The translations under genes were made by a program, and so were the position numbers. 64,000 nt of DNA. Source: Mytilus californianus (lineage: Eukaryota > Mollusca > Bivalvia > Mytilida > Mytilidae). Below, piece by piece: positions 11,820 to 23,554 of this stretch; position 1 is the first letter of the stretch; each line of letters opens with the position of its first letter. The stretch spans positions 84,069,143 through 84,133,142 of the forward strand of contig NW_026262679.1 of assembly GCF_021869535.1 (NCBI RefSeq), in the 5' to 3' direction. The notes below the pieces were generated by a model. It had not been told where the DNA came from. It searched no databases and was given only the letters and a program-made list of their open reading frames with translations.

Positions 11820-14050
11820 TTTTATACGACCGCAAACAAATTTTTGTGGTCGTATATTGGTATGACGTTGGCGTCGTCGTCATCTGCATAGTCCGAAGAC
11901 ACATTGGTTTTCGCACTCTAACTTTAGTTTAAGTTAATGGATCTCTATGAAATTTTACCACAAGGTTCAATACCACAAAAGGAAGGTTGGGATTGATTTT
12001 GGGGGTTATGGTACCAACAGTAAAGGAATAGGGGGCCAAAAATAATCATTTTTGTAACTTCCAGACATAACTTGTGTGTTAGTGTATGGATCTCTCTGAC
12101 ATTGTACCACAAGGTTCCATATCACAAAAGGAATGCTGGGATTGATTTTGGGGGTAATTGCCTCAAAATTTAGGAATTAGGGGCCAAAAAAGGGGCAAAA
12201 AACAAGCATTTTTCTAGTTTCATGACAATAACTTGTGTGTAAGTGTATGGATCTTTCCGATATTGTACTGCAAGGTTCCATATCACAAAGGGAACGCTGG
12301 AATTGAGTTTGGGGGTAATTGCCGAAACGTTTAGGAATTAGGGGCCAAAAATAAGCATTTTTCTAGTTTCCAGAAAATAACTTGTGTTCAAGTGTATGGA
12401 TCTCTCTGAAATTGTACTGCAAGGTACCATACCACAAAGGGAAGGCTGGGATTAATGATGGGGGTAATTGCCTCAATATTTTAGGAATTAGGGGCCAAAA
12501 AGGGGCAAAAAACAAGCATTTTTCTAGTTTCAGGACAGTTACTTGTGTGTAAGTGTATGGATCTTTCTGAAATTGTACTACAAGGTTCCATATCACAAAG
12601 GGAAAGCTGGGTTTGAGTTTGGGGGTAATTGCCCTAAACGTTTTGGAATTTGGGGCCAAAAAGGGGCCAAAAAACACATTTTTCTAGTTTCCAGACAATA
12701 ACTTGTGTTCAAGTGTATGGATCTCTCTGAAATTGCACTGCAAGGTACCATACCACAAAGGGAAGGCTGGGATTGAGTTTGGGGGTGATGAATCATAAGG
12801 GGGTTCCAAAAATTTGGGGGGGGGGGGATTTTTTTCTTTTTTTCCTTTTTTTTTCTTTTAAAATTTTCCGTTTTAAGTTGCTTATTTCTGATTTATATTT
12901 AAAAGCAAATAATAATGATATGGTAGAAGATACACACCAAACAGGATGTGTAAATTATTATATAATAAGTATTGTGCAATAGCAAGAAATTTTCAATTGC
13001 ACAGTATTGCACAATAGCAAGAAATCTTCAATTGCACAGTAATGCGCAATAGCAAGAAATCTTCAGTTGCACAGTATTGCGCAATAGCAAGAAATATCCA
13101 ATAGCACAATATTGCGCAATAGCAAGAAATTGTCAATTGTACAGTATTGCGCAAAAGCAAGAAATATTTAATTGCACAGTATTGTACAAAAGAAGATACT
13201 TCGTATAAATTGCTTATTTCTTGACCAATTTCAATGGGATTTTATTCTTGAATTCTTGGGGTTCTTTAACATGCTGAATCTAACTGTGTATTTAGTTTTT
13301 GGATTTTGGGCCCCGTTTTTAAATTGGTCCACATTGAGGTCCAAAGGGTCCAAAATCAAACTTTGTTTGATTTCATCAAAAATTGAATTATTGGGGTTCT
13401 TTGATGTGCCGAATCTAACCGTGTATTTAGATTCTTAATTTTTGGTTCCGTTTTCAAATTGGTCTACATTAAGGTCCAAAGGGTCCAAAATTAAACTTAG
13501 TTTGATTTTAACAAAAATTGAATTCTTAGGGTTCTTTGATATGCTGAATCTTAACATGTATTTAGATTTTTGATTATGGGCCCAGTTTTCAAGTTGGTCC
13601 AAATCGGGGTCCAAAATTAAACTTTGTTTGATTTCAACAAAAATTGAATATATGGGGTTCTTTGATATGCTGAATCTAACCATGTATTTAGATTTTTGAT
13701 TTTTGGGCCCTGTTATCAACTTTGTCCACATTGAGGTCAAAAGGGTCCAAAATTAAACTTTGTTTGATTTCATCAAAAATTGAATTCTTGGGGTTCTTTG
13801 ATATGCTGAATTTAACCATGTATTTAGATTTTGGATATTGGACCATAATAGGTGAATGTCCAATTTAAAATTTTTAAGTTCTTAGACCACATTCATTCTG
13901 TGTCAGAAACCTATGCTGTGTCAAATATTTAATCACAATCCAAATGCAAAGCTGTATCAAGCTTGAATGTTGTGTCCATACTTGCCCCAACTGTTCAGGG
14001 TCAACCTCTGTGGTCGTATCAAGCTGCGCCCTGCAGAGCATTTTATTTGT
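11820..14050 (+). mobile_element. Pearl-like composite element in intron 4
   Basis: Starts with a hairpin (TATACGACC ... GGTCGTATA within 35 bases) and ends with a segment reading GGTCGTATCAAGCTGCGC. Inside are three tandem arrays: about five units of roughly 160 bp at 11960-12790 (ACTTGTGTG(T)AAGTGTATGG recurs), about six units of roughly 37 bp at 12960-13190 (GCACAGTATTGCGCAATAGC), and four to five units of roughly 145 bp at 13240-13860. A flank around a core of about 160-bp tandem units matches the description of Pearl elements of bivalves, which others relate to Helentron-type elements. The assignment is by structure only. Confidence 0.5.
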
Positions 14051-14282
14051 TACTTGATTTGAATAATGGATTTAGCAATATCACTATTATTCTGTATCAG
14101 AAAAATTTGAAAAAAAAGATTATCTAAGGCAATCCCCCTAAAAAAATGTAAACATAAATTGTGTGTTTACCAAGTTCAGCTTTTATCCCTAAATTAGAGG
14201 ATGTCTATCTAGTTCATAGATTATATTTACTGAAATTAACATGAACATTTTATAAGTACAATAATGGTTTTAATTTTAAAAG

Positions 14283-14498
14283 GCCATGCAACTATGATTG
14301 GAAAAGAAACTGGAAAAATAATGCTCTGGGATCAAAGAAGCAGATCATGCAAGACCTGTGAATACCATCTTGCAAATCAAACTCAGATTCCAGACCACCT
14401 TTGTTCTAAAAACTGGTATGGGTCAAGCAAGGCCATGGAATCAGATATGGCAGTATCGATGGCACACACTTTAAAAAATGAAGGGTGTGAAATAAAAG
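14283..14498 (+). CDS. Exon 5 of the transposase-exonuclease gene
   Basis: Acceptor TTAAAAG ends at 14282. It encodes GHATMIGKETGKIMLWDQ followed by CKTCEYH and a stretch ending GCEIK. Donor GTATGC at 14499, phase 1. The CKTC pair and a later cysteine could bind metal within the transposase core. Confidence 0.8.
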
Positions 14499-14734
14499 GT
14501 ATGCTATTTGAATTGCATGTACATTTTACAAGGGAAATTTGGTTATAAAAGAAGAACTTGTCTGAAGTATATGGATGTCCCTATTTATATTGCCTACAAA
14601 ACCTTGCTCAGCAGACAATTTCAATGCACTACATATGTTCCTATAGCTGAAATATTGCTCATTCAACATATACAAATAATAGTATCCATTCATTATTCAG
14701 GTGAAGAAAGACTGTTTTTAAAAGCCTGTTTACA

Positions 14735-15670
14735 GGCCGTATTATGGTATACCGTTGACCGTCTGTCCTTCCTCGTCAACATGTTGGACATTAATTCAAA
14801 AGCGCTTTGATCAATATGCATGACACTTTGGTGAATTGTTTATATCTATTGACTGGAGCTCCCTTTCATTTTGTATACATTTCAGATTTATCATTTTCAA
14901 GTTTTGGGGTTTAATTCATTAAAAAAGGGGTGATTTCCCCCTTTCGGACAATAACTCAAAAACAATTTCACCAATTTGCATGAAACTTTTGTGAATTGTT
15001 CATATCTATTGACGTGAGCTCCCTTTCGTTTTTTTTTATAAATTTAGGATTTACTGTTTCAGAGTTTTGGGGTTTTATTAATTAAAAAAGGGGGGATTTT
15101 CCAGTTTTCATACAACAACTCAAAAACAATTTCACAAATTTGCAAGAAACTTTGGTGAGTTGTTTATTTCTATGGACATGAGCTCCCTTTTGATTTTTAT
15201 AAATTTCAGACTATACGTTTCTGATTTATGAGGTTTTATTCATTACAAAAAGGGGGATTTTCCAGTTTTGGGACAGTTTTGGGACAATAACTCAAAAATG
15301 CTTTCAGCATTTTTTATGAAACTTTGGTAAATTGTTTATATCTATTTTTGTAAGCTCCCTTTTCATTTTTATAAATATTCATTTTATGTTTCCGAGTTAT
15401 AAGATTTTATTTGTTTATAGTCTGACAACAGATTTACTAAGTATTATGCAACAGCACAGTGTATTGCTCAACACAAGAAATCTTTCATATAAACAATTTC
15501 AAGTTCTTTGACTACATTTATTCAGAAACCTATAATATATCAAATATTTAATAACAATCCAAATTCAGACCTGTATCAAGCTTGAATATTGTGTCCTTTT
15601 TTGCCTAAACTGTTCAGGGTTGGACCTCTGTAAGCGTATCCAGCTGCGCTCACCGAAGCAGTTTATTTTT
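14735..15670 (+). mobile_element. Second Pearl-like element, in intron 5
   Basis: Three to four tandem units of about 165-170 bp (ATAACTCAAAAACAATTTCA recurs near 14948 and 15115, with a weaker copy near 15285), then one degraded 37-bp-type unit near 15445, then a 3' end of about 170 bp. That end is homologous to the one of the intron 4 element (CAAGTTCTTTGAC to CAGCTGCGC). The core differs from that of the intron 4 element while the end is shared. Confidence 0.5.
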
Positions 15671-15758
15671 CATGCATCCATAACTGTTAAACCTTGAAAA
15701 AAAAAAGCCCAATGATATGAAATTTCTATAATGATCGCATGTTCTTTTATTCTTTTAG

Positions 15759-15888
15759 TGATACATGCTGACAATGATGCAGCTACCACTTCAAAATTGA
15801 AAGTTGATTTTGAAGATCTTGAAAAGAGAGATGATCAGAATCATTTGAAAAAGGGCTTATCAAAAAGTTTGCATCAAATGTCTGTAAA
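15759..15888 (+). CDS. Exon 6 of the transposase-exonuclease gene
   Basis: Acceptor TCTTTTAG ends at 15758. It holds the second DDE aspartate in VIHADNDAATTSKLK and a charged linker with HLKKGLSKSLHQM. Donor GTAAGC at 15889, phase 2. Confidence 0.8.
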
Positions 15889-16025
15889 GTAAGCTATATA
15901 AATGTACCACTATGCATCCAATGCTACACTTTAGTAACTAATTATAATTAAACAAACAAAGTGTTTTTGTTTTTTTTTAGTTCAGATTTGACTTATAATC
16001 CTAAAGCAGAATTCCTGAACCTATA

Positions 16026-16320
16026 TATAAAGAAAAGACGTGGTATGATTGCCAAATGGACAACTCTCCACAAGAGACCAACTGATACAGAAATTAACAA
16101 CTGTAGCTCACTGTATAGCCTTCAACAATGAGCAAAGCCTATACCGCATAGTCAACTATAAAAGGCCCCAAAATGACAAATGTAAAACAATTCAAACAAG
16201 AAAACTAACTGCCTAATTTATGTACAAAATAATGAATGAAAAAACAAATATGTAACACGTCAACAAACGACAACCACTGAATTACAGGCTCCTGACTTGG
16301 GACAGACACAGTATGTTGGT
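16026..16320 (+). repeat. Interspersed repeat, family S2, in intron 6
   Basis: Begins AAAAGACGTGGTATGATTGC and includes a segment reading AAAGGCCCCAAAATGAC and CTCCTGACTTGGGACAGAC. Related copies: 26690-26765, 30612-31100, 41430-41530, 42785-42935 and 58826-58930 on plus; 36725-36860, 36965-37020 and inside each 1,280-bp unit from 53471 on minus. A SINE or short retroelement family is likely. Confidence 0.6.
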
Positions 16321-16473
16321 TGAATGATGAGTAATTTTCCAGTGATAAATTTGAAAAAAAATATTGACAACATTGAAAACATTGTTTTTGAAACACAAAC
16401 CCAAAACAAAAACAAAATTGATATTTTTCTAGTTAATTGAATAAACAAAGGTAATAACTAATTTAATTTGAAG

Positions 16474-16665
16474 GTACAAGGAACTTAAACAGGATGATAC
16501 CAGAGAATATATACTAAGATGTTTCATGTATGCAATTACGGGAGGAACAACTGAAGATGATATAAAAGTATCTCTAGACAGAATTGTACCACATATATTT
16601 GGCAATCATGACAGTTGCAGAGAGGTCACATGGTGTAAATATAAGGAGAATCCAACAAATTTTAA
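16474..16665 (+). CDS. Exon 7 of the transposase-exonuclease gene
   Basis: Acceptor TTGAAG ends at 16473. It encodes YKELKQDDTREYILRCFMYA and ends at NPTNFK with WCKYKEN before it. Donor GTAAGA at 16666, phase 2. Confidence 0.8.
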
Positions 16666-17409
16666 GTAAGATTCTATGATTCAGACAAGGTACTAAGTAT
16701 GGGTAAAATTCTAAATTATCAATGACCAATAAACCTTCTTTACAAAAAGTCTTAGAGAACATATGAAATCTTTAGTTTTATTATGCTAGTAGCATAATAA
16801 AGCCTCTCTCTGTAAACAGGGTCATTAGATATCCCGGAGTCTGTGTTAACTTCTATGTAATAAAAACCTTAAATATGTTTTATTTATCATGTTCCTGTTA
16901 ATCTAATAAACTTTAAGGCTCTTGCCATTTCCTGCAGTTTTTTTTCTGACTGTCCTAATACCAAAACTATTTTTAATCTTATTTAAACTTTTTCCATTGG
17001 AATTATCCACATACTGTAAATTCAGAAATTATTGTGCGCATTTATGACTGCGATTTTGTCATTTTAGACGAAAATGCGATTTTAATTTTTGTGATATTGA
17101 GAAATATCTTGTTTAATTCATATAAAAAATTTCAGAATGCGAGTTAGAATTAAATAGAGTTTAACCCTGTCACATTTTTCGAAATAATTTTTGAATTTAA
17201 AGTAATATAAAAGTAGCAGAATGATAATAATAAGCCTTTACTTTATTGTTATGAAACAATACTTTATTTATTTGACACGGTCTCTGAAAAAAACCCCAGG
17301 AGCTTCAATTGAGCTAGATGTTTTCTAATGCTGGTCAAATTAATTCAGTATTGTTTGGCTGTAACCATGTGTTGTATATGTATTGATGTAGCATGCAATA
17401 CAATTATAG

Positions 17410-17580
17410 GTATAGGAGCCTTCCAGGTGGTAATCCACTAACAAATGAATCCCTGAAAGAAGAACTATTGGTATTGGTATCAAAATATACATCTCGGTCT
17501 GATGCTATAGCAGAATTAGGATCAACACAGGCAAATGAAAGCTTCAATCAGATGGCATCTTCAAAAGCACCAAAGTCAAG
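17410..17580 (+). CDS. Exon 8 of the transposase-exonuclease gene
   Basis: Acceptor AATTATAG ends at 17409. It encodes YRSLPGGNPL and the third catalytic residue in GSTQANESFNQM. Donor GTAAAC at 17581, phase 2. Confidence 0.8.
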
Positions 17581-17734
17581 GTAAACACACATAAATATAT
17601 GTAAACTGCAACTAGTGCATTTACAGTCTATATTCAGTTGTAGACTTAAAAAGGTATCCTGGTTATCTACCACGATGTAGTCTATTTAGAGCTTAAGTAT
17701 TAAACTAGTTATTTGTAACCCAGTAATCAAATTG

Positions 17735-17790
17735 AGAATGGAAATGGGGAATATGTCAAAGCGACAACAACCCGACAAAAGAGCTCATAC
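17735..17790 (+). repeat. Partial S1 repeat in intron 8
   Basis: Short match to the S1 family: GGAAATGGGGAATATGTCAA followed by CGACAACAACCCGAC. The rest of the unit is missing. Confidence 0.55.
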
Positions 17791-18009
17791 AAATTAATTT
17801 TATATTTGCCAACAATGAACATGTATTGTCTATATTTATTAATAAATCTGATTATGTAAAAATGAAAGGTCACCACTCTACTTAATTCAGGTGATAGATT
17901 ACTCAATTTGCTGGCTCCTTGGAGCCTCTTATTTTGTATGAAATTTTGTCTAATATACATTCTGCATATCTTTTTCTTTCATTGAATGTATAGAAATTGT
18001 ATATTTCAG

Positions 18010-18094
18010 ACATTATGGAGGATCATGTTCCCTTAAAAACAGACTATCTGCTGCAGTTCTTCAAAAAAATGAAGGCTACAGCTACTTGCCTAAG
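18010..18094 (+). CDS. Exon 9 of the transposase-exonuclease gene
   Basis: Acceptor TATTTCAG ends at 18009. It encodes HYGGSCSLKNRLSAAVLQKN and ends GYSYLPK. Donor GTAAAA at 18095, phase 0. It closes the transposase core. Confidence 0.8.
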
Positions 18095-18748
18095 GTAAAA
18101 TAAAACGTTATGTGTATTTATGTTTATTTCCTTATGTGTGTAAGGATTAATTTAGAAGATATTGGTTTTATGTTTTATTAACACACATCTTTTGATCATA
18201 TTTCCCCTTGTTAGTCTCACCTAGCTCAGCTCTTGCTAGACTTTATGAAATGTCAAAGCTAAAGATATTGCAACAATTCTGATAGCTTGAAATCTTTAGT
18301 TATTTGTGGTTTGACCAGGCAAATTGCTTCAGACAAATCCCTTAGATCAGATATATTATGTCTATAAAATCTCTGTATTATTTTATGTCGATATATTAGC
18401 TGCTCCTCAAAAATCATTTTAGCTCAAACTCCTTGTCCCCTTACCACAAATGATATAAACTTGATGCAAGTTATCCATGTAATAACCTGATGGTAAGTTG
18501 TAACTTCATATTCTACTGTATAAACATGATAAAGGACATTTTTTAGAAACATGGCATTGTTTTTGACAGGAAAAATTAGATACTGACCTCAGCTCTGACT
18601 CAGTCAATATTAGTGTTTTTTTTTGTCAATACCATTCAAACCACTTCAAATATTCAAGATTGTATAATATCGATGTCTTTAATTTATAGCTATATTGTTA
18701 AATCTTCTTTTTGTCTTATTTGCATTATAAATCAATTGTAATTTTTAG

Positions 18749-19779
18749 GTTAATGAGGCTTCAAATCTCTCTCCTGGTGATTTTACCACATCTTTGACAT
18801 CAAAAATGGATGCAAAAAGAAAGAAAAGAAAGCAGGCATCGAATAAAAAAGAAATTAAGAAAAGGAGGATTTCCTTAAAGAAAAAAAAGAATTTAAATGA
18901 AAGGAAAAGCACTATTAAAGAGGGACCCACTTATGAGACACAATTTGAACTAAACATGGATAACACAGAAAATGTTCCTCAGATTCCTCAGCAAATTATG
19001 ATATCTGGTTCAGAAAGCAAAGTATTCTTTGACTTGGAAACGAAAGGCTTAGGAAGGAATTGTGACATTACACAGATTGCTGCAAAAAATGGTGAGAATG
19101 TATTTCAGAAGTATGTAATTCCAAGGGTTGACATACAAATTGAGGCAAGCAGGGTCACTGGCATTACATACAGTCAGAGTACCAACATTATGTACGTTCA
19201 TGGAGAAAAAGTGGAACCAATTTCTAACAGAAAGCACTGTTAGACTTTTTAGAATTTTTATCTGTTTTAGAAAAACCTATTTTAATTGGTCACAATATAC
19301 CTATTTTAGTCAGGAAACTTAAAGAATCAAATTTATACACAACTTATTGCAAACTAGTAAAGGGTTTTGTTGATACTTTAAAATTGGCTCGTAGAGTTAT
19401 TAACAAGGATGAGGTTGTGAACTATAAACAACAAACACTTGTTGAAAAATTTCTTAATATCTCATACTCTGCTCACAATGCTATTGAAGATGTGAAGTCT
19501 CTTCAAAGTCTTTTTGATGTAAAACTGTCATCTTTTTTTAATAATGTTGATGTTTATTCGCTTATGTATCACACTTGTGTGGAGTCTTATGCAGAATTTA
19601 TTAAGAAAAAAATAATAACAAAACCAGCAAGTGTATTACTGGCAAGACATGGTGTTTCTTTTGAACACATCAAGACTGTATACAACAGGGATAAAAAGGG
19701 TGTGAAATTTTTATTTGAAGAATACAAAATTTCACAAAAGATTGTTAATGCCATCAATACTTTTTTGGACGAAGAATAA
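18749..19779 (+). CDS. Exon 10: basic linker and DEDDh exonuclease (frameshifted)
   Basis: Acceptor ATTTTTAG ends at 18748. The first part is lysine-rich. The exonuclease starts with VFFDLETKGLG and DITQIAA and runs in one frame to 19243. It continues in the -1 frame from about 19231 as KALLDFLEFLSVLEKPILIG to HNAIEDVKSL and the stop at 19777-19779. The motif II segment reads IGHNIPIL, about four residues shorter than the family pattern with FD, so the motif II aspartate is absent. Transposase and exonuclease share this reading frame up to the shift, so the fusion does not depend on an extra splice. Confidence 0.8.
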
Positions 19780-20749
19780 AGAGAAACAATATTGAAAATA
19801 ACCTGACTACATGACATAAACATGGTGTAGTATTTGAATCTTATTAAAAATATACCAAAAAAGTGACATAATTCTGTCAGTATTACATGTATTTTAATGG
19901 TAATCTAGATGTTTATGAGTATGTTTTATGAGTAAGTTATAAACAAAATGGGAAAGTGAAACAAAACAGTATTGATATCTTTTTTTAAAACCTCTTAAGT
20001 CAGAGTAAATTAACAATATCTTAATGATGTTAAATTATCCATTCACAATGTTTATTATTTATACTGCATTATATCATATATGCATATATGTTGCCAGCTA
20101 TCAAGTCTCCTATTTCTTTTGAGGCTTCCTATATTTTTCTATTTTGGGACATGTACTCCCAATATTTCCTATATTTGAATAAATGCTGTATTCCATCAAA
20201 TTGTATGATTTTTTAGAAGACAAAAATGGTGAGAGTATAGGTTGGCTGTAAGAGAAGGTGGAGGCCAGCCATTATAAAATTCTGAAATTGAAACAAAATC
20301 TGAAAGTTCCTTAAAAATGTCATATTTTAATGCATTTTCCCTACAGGTCTGTCAAAACAGGTCTATATATAACTATGCATTAGTACTATCAGGAACATGC
20401 AGCAGTTCATCATATTTTTGCATCTAGCTATTTTAGAAGAATGACTCATAAATTTTTCCAATATTTGAAAACTTTGATTCCTATTATTTTTTTATTCTGT
20501 TTTTTAATTGTTTTTAACCAAAAGGTGCTTGACATCAGGAATTTGTAAAATACTTTCTACACTGAAAATGTTTATATGACATCACCATTTGTATGATGGT
20601 AATGTGCCAAAGTCTTTGACAAAATTTGAAAAAATTTAAAATTGAAAATGGAAATGGGAATTGTTTTGTCTCCTATTAGTATAGACATGTAGTGTATAAT
20701 ACAGTGATTCTTTGTAATTTATATTATTCATATACATTAATAAATTATA
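19780..20749. other. Intergenic, AT-rich, no feature seen
   Basis: No coding exon, known repeat or terminal repeat of the upstream element was recognised. An AATAAA overlaps the stop codon at 19775-19780; no better poly(A) signal was noted nearby. Confidence 0.4.
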
Positions 20750-20750
20750 C

Positions 20751-21680
20751 AAACTGTGATAGTAAGAACTGTGATTAAGAAACTGTGATTTAAGAAAATG
20801 TGATAGTAAGAACAGTGATTAAGAAACTGTGATGTTAAGAAAATGTGATAGTGAGAACTGTGATTAAGAAACTGTGATGTTAAGAAAAGGTGATAGTAAA
20901 AACTGTGATCAAGAAACTGTGATGTTAAGAAAATGTGATAGTAAGAACTGTGATTAAGAAACTGTGATGTTAAGAAAATGTGATAGTAAGAACTGTGATT
21001 AAGAAACTGTGATGTTATGAAAATGTGATAGTAAGAACAGTGATTAAGAAACTGTGATGTTAAGAAAATGTGATAGTAAGAACAGTGATTAAGAAACTGT
21101 GATATTAAGAAATTGTGATGTTAAGAAACTGTGATAGTAAGGACTGTGATATTAGGAAACTGTGATGTTAAGAAACTGTGATAGTAAGAACTGTGATTAG
21201 GAAACTGTGATATTAAGAAACTGTGATACATGTAGTAAGAACAGTGATTAAGAAACTGTGATGTTAAGAAAATGTGATAGTAAGAACTGTGATTAAGAAA
21301 CTGTGATGTTAAGAAAATGTGATAGTAAGAACAGTGATTAAGAAACTGTGATATTAAGAAACTGTGATGTTAAGAAACTGTGATAGTAAGGACTGTGATA
21401 TTAGGAAACTGTGATGTTAAGAAACTGTGATAGTAAGAACTGTGATTAGGAAACTTTGATATTAACAAACTGTGATAGTAAGAACTGTGATTAGGAAACT
21501 GTGATATTAAGAAACTGTGATACATGTAGTAAGAACTGTGATTAAGAAACTGTGATATTAAGAAACTGTGATAGAAAGAACTGTGATTAGGAAACTTTGA
21601 TATTAAGAAACTGTGTTGGTAAGAACTGTGATTAGGAGAAACTGTGATAGTTAGAACTGTGATTAGGAAACTGTGATACC
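20751..21680 (+). repeat. Minisatellite with higher-order structure
   Basis: About 930 bp of 13-17-bp subunits each ending TGTGAT. At 20760-21110 they are arranged as a repeating trio of about 45 bp (AACTGTGATTAAG, AAACTGTGATGTTAAG, AAAATGTGATAGTAAG). From 21110 a second arrangement appears, and a block of roughly 150 bp around 21110-21245 recurs from about 21345. Confidence 0.9.
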
Positions 21681-22179
21681 AATATTCTCAATGTAATTAT
21701 TGTAATTATTTTGAAATTACTACTATATTGTATCACATTAAAAAATGTAATTGATTAAAATAAATATTTATATGTCTTGCATTTCTGTTAGATTTTTTCA
21801 GTTCAGGATGTGATTTCTTAATGATTGGTCAACATGCATGCATATTAAATCAGTAGCATGCATTTCTTTTGTCTTTATTGAATTGTCTCCCATTTTTGTC
21901 TCATCTGCATTGAAGTCACTTAAAAAGTGTGGCGAGAGATACCAGAGGGACAGTAAAACTCATAGATTGAAAATAAACCGAGAATGCCATGACCAAAAAA
22001 GAAAAAGACAAACAGACACACAATAGTACACAAGACACAACATAGAAAACTAAACACTAAGCAACACGAACCCCACTAAAAACTGGGGATGATCTCAGGT
22101 GCTCTGGAAGGTTAAGCAGATTAAAGTGAGACATAAGGATTTCTTTACTGTCTTGCATGCACTTTTGTATATCTCACAC

Positions 22180-22900
22180 ACTTTTTGACCTACAACCACC
22201 AAGTTTGATGCCACTGTAGCTTATGGTGTAACTAGGTATGGTAAATCAATAATAATTGGTGTATAAATTCATTGTAAGGTGAATATGTCAGTTTAAAATG
22301 TGTCAACTGACCTTTGTTTTATTTTCATGGTCCTGTCATGGTCATGGGCAAGTTTTAGTAATCAGGTCACTTTCTCATAAAGGGCTAACTTTGGGGTGTT
22401 AGCCTAAGCTCCACGTTGAAGGCTGTACTGTGACCAATAATTATCAACATTGACAACTTTTGATCTTGATGCCAAGAGTGTCAACATATGAGAGCCACTG
22501 ATAAATCGTATGTTTTATTAGTATCCCAAAAAATATATTGTCATAATATATTGGATGAAGAGTTGTCTCATACCACATTTTTTTTTATATATGTTGAATT
22601 AATTATATATGGTGTTAATGTGTTGTAACGTTTATATGACACTGACATGTGTCAACTGACCTTGGCTTCATTGTCATAGTTCAATGACCAGGGTCCAGTT
22701 TTTGTTATAAGGTCAGTTTCTCATTTGATAGGTATGTCAGATCTATATTACATACTGATTGAATTTATTGAAACTGTTCAAACTGTCTGATAAGTGTCAA
22801 CTGGCCTGTACCTTGACCTTATTTTTAGGGTTTAGTGATTTCAGGTAAAGTTTTCATGGTAAGGTCAGTTTCTGAGTAACTTAGTGAGGCAGTTGTTTTG
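22180..22900 (+). repeat. Decayed tandem-core repeat
   Basis: Segments reading GTGTCAACTGACCTT, CATGGTC and AAGGTCAGTTTCT recur near 22300, 22650 and 22800 at roughly 150-350 bp. The motif also occurs in the element at 31940-32630. This looks like the tandem core of another bivalve element family. Confidence 0.5.
22466..22532 (+). repeat. Inverted repeat, left arm (67 bp)
   Basis: The segment TTGATGCCAAGAGTGTCAAC to GTATCCCAAAAA is the exact reverse complement of 23555-23621. The arms enclose about 1.02 kb. Confidence 0.85.
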
Positions 22901-23344
22901 CAACATTCATTGAAAACCATGGTTTGAACTTTTTAATATATTTAGTTTTATTTTATAAATGTTTTATAAAATTGAAACAATGAAGACATACATGAAAAAG
23001 CTTCAACCTATCATTGAATAATATACTGTTGTAGACAATGTCACACTAAAACAACTTGTGTTAGTCAGTTGCTATGAATTTAAAGAATATTCTAATACTA
23101 TAGTATGAATACCAAAATTATTTTTCCAACAAAAGTAAACTTGCAAGTGGATTTCTAATGTAACTCATATAAATAATTTCCTTCTTTGGGGAGTATAATG
23201 CTTTTATCTTTGGTGAATATGAATTTTATAATAAAACTAAAATAGTTAAAACTGCACTGCATGGTTTTTTGTATGTAAGACAATATAAGTGATTAACACA
23301 ACCTAATAACTATATAGATATATATCGCTAGGATATATGAAATG

Positions 23345-23515
23345 GTTTGTATCTACTCAGTGGTGGCTCTAGAACTTTTCATAAGGGAGGGCCCGCTGAC
23401 TGACCTAAGGGGGGGGGGGGGGGGGCTCCAGTCATGCTTCAGTGATTCCCTATATAATCAAATTTTTCCGACAAGAGGGCCCCCCCCCCTGGATCCGCCT
23501 ATGCTACTTCATTTC
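23345..23515 (-). repeat. G-run interspersed repeat, inverted copy
   Basis: Reverse-strand relative of 8005-8150, sharing CAGTCATGCTTCAGTGATTC and a segment near GGATCC. It contains an 18-base G run and a 9-10-base C run. It sits inside the 67-bp inverted repeat. Confidence 0.55.
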
Positions 23516-23554
23516 CACTCATAGGCAATATAAGACAGTTGTGGACCAGGGATA

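Larger units (their letters stand above)
7671..19779 (+). pseudogene. Mutator-like transposase / DEDDh exonuclease fusion gene, 10 exons, two frameshifts
   Basis: Exons: 7671-7984, 8993-9120, 9759-9944, 11046-11112, 14283-14498, 15759-15888, 16474-16665, 17410-17580, 18010-18094, 18749-19779. All introns are GT-AG and phases match; the product is about 839 aa if the two shifts are ignored. Residues 89-122 hold a CxxC...CxxxxC zinc-ribbon-like set. The DDE core has FDGGWQKRG (D215), HADNDA (D308) and ANESFNQM (E454), as in PF20700-type Mutator or Kolobok transposases. A lysine/arginine-rich stretch at about 518-544 may be a nuclear signal. A DEDDh exonuclease follows: FFDLETKG (D591, E593), IGHN (H678), HNAIED (H739, D744). 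Oddities: an extra base near 9815-9818, a lost base near 19229-19235, and no FD after IGHN. Repeats fill introns 4, 5 and 6. Family names rest on recalled motifs. The frame is otherwise clean, so recent inactivation, polymorphism or assembly error are all possible. Confidence 0.82.

Noticed and set aside
19231-19243. Programmed -1 ribosomal frameshifting in the exonuclease
   Set aside because: No X-XXY-YYZ slippery heptamer is present at the junction, and the gene has a second, opposite lesion in exon 3.
20751-21680. CRISPR-like array
   Set aside because: There are no unique spacers; the units are variants of one short motif, and the genome is eukaryotic.
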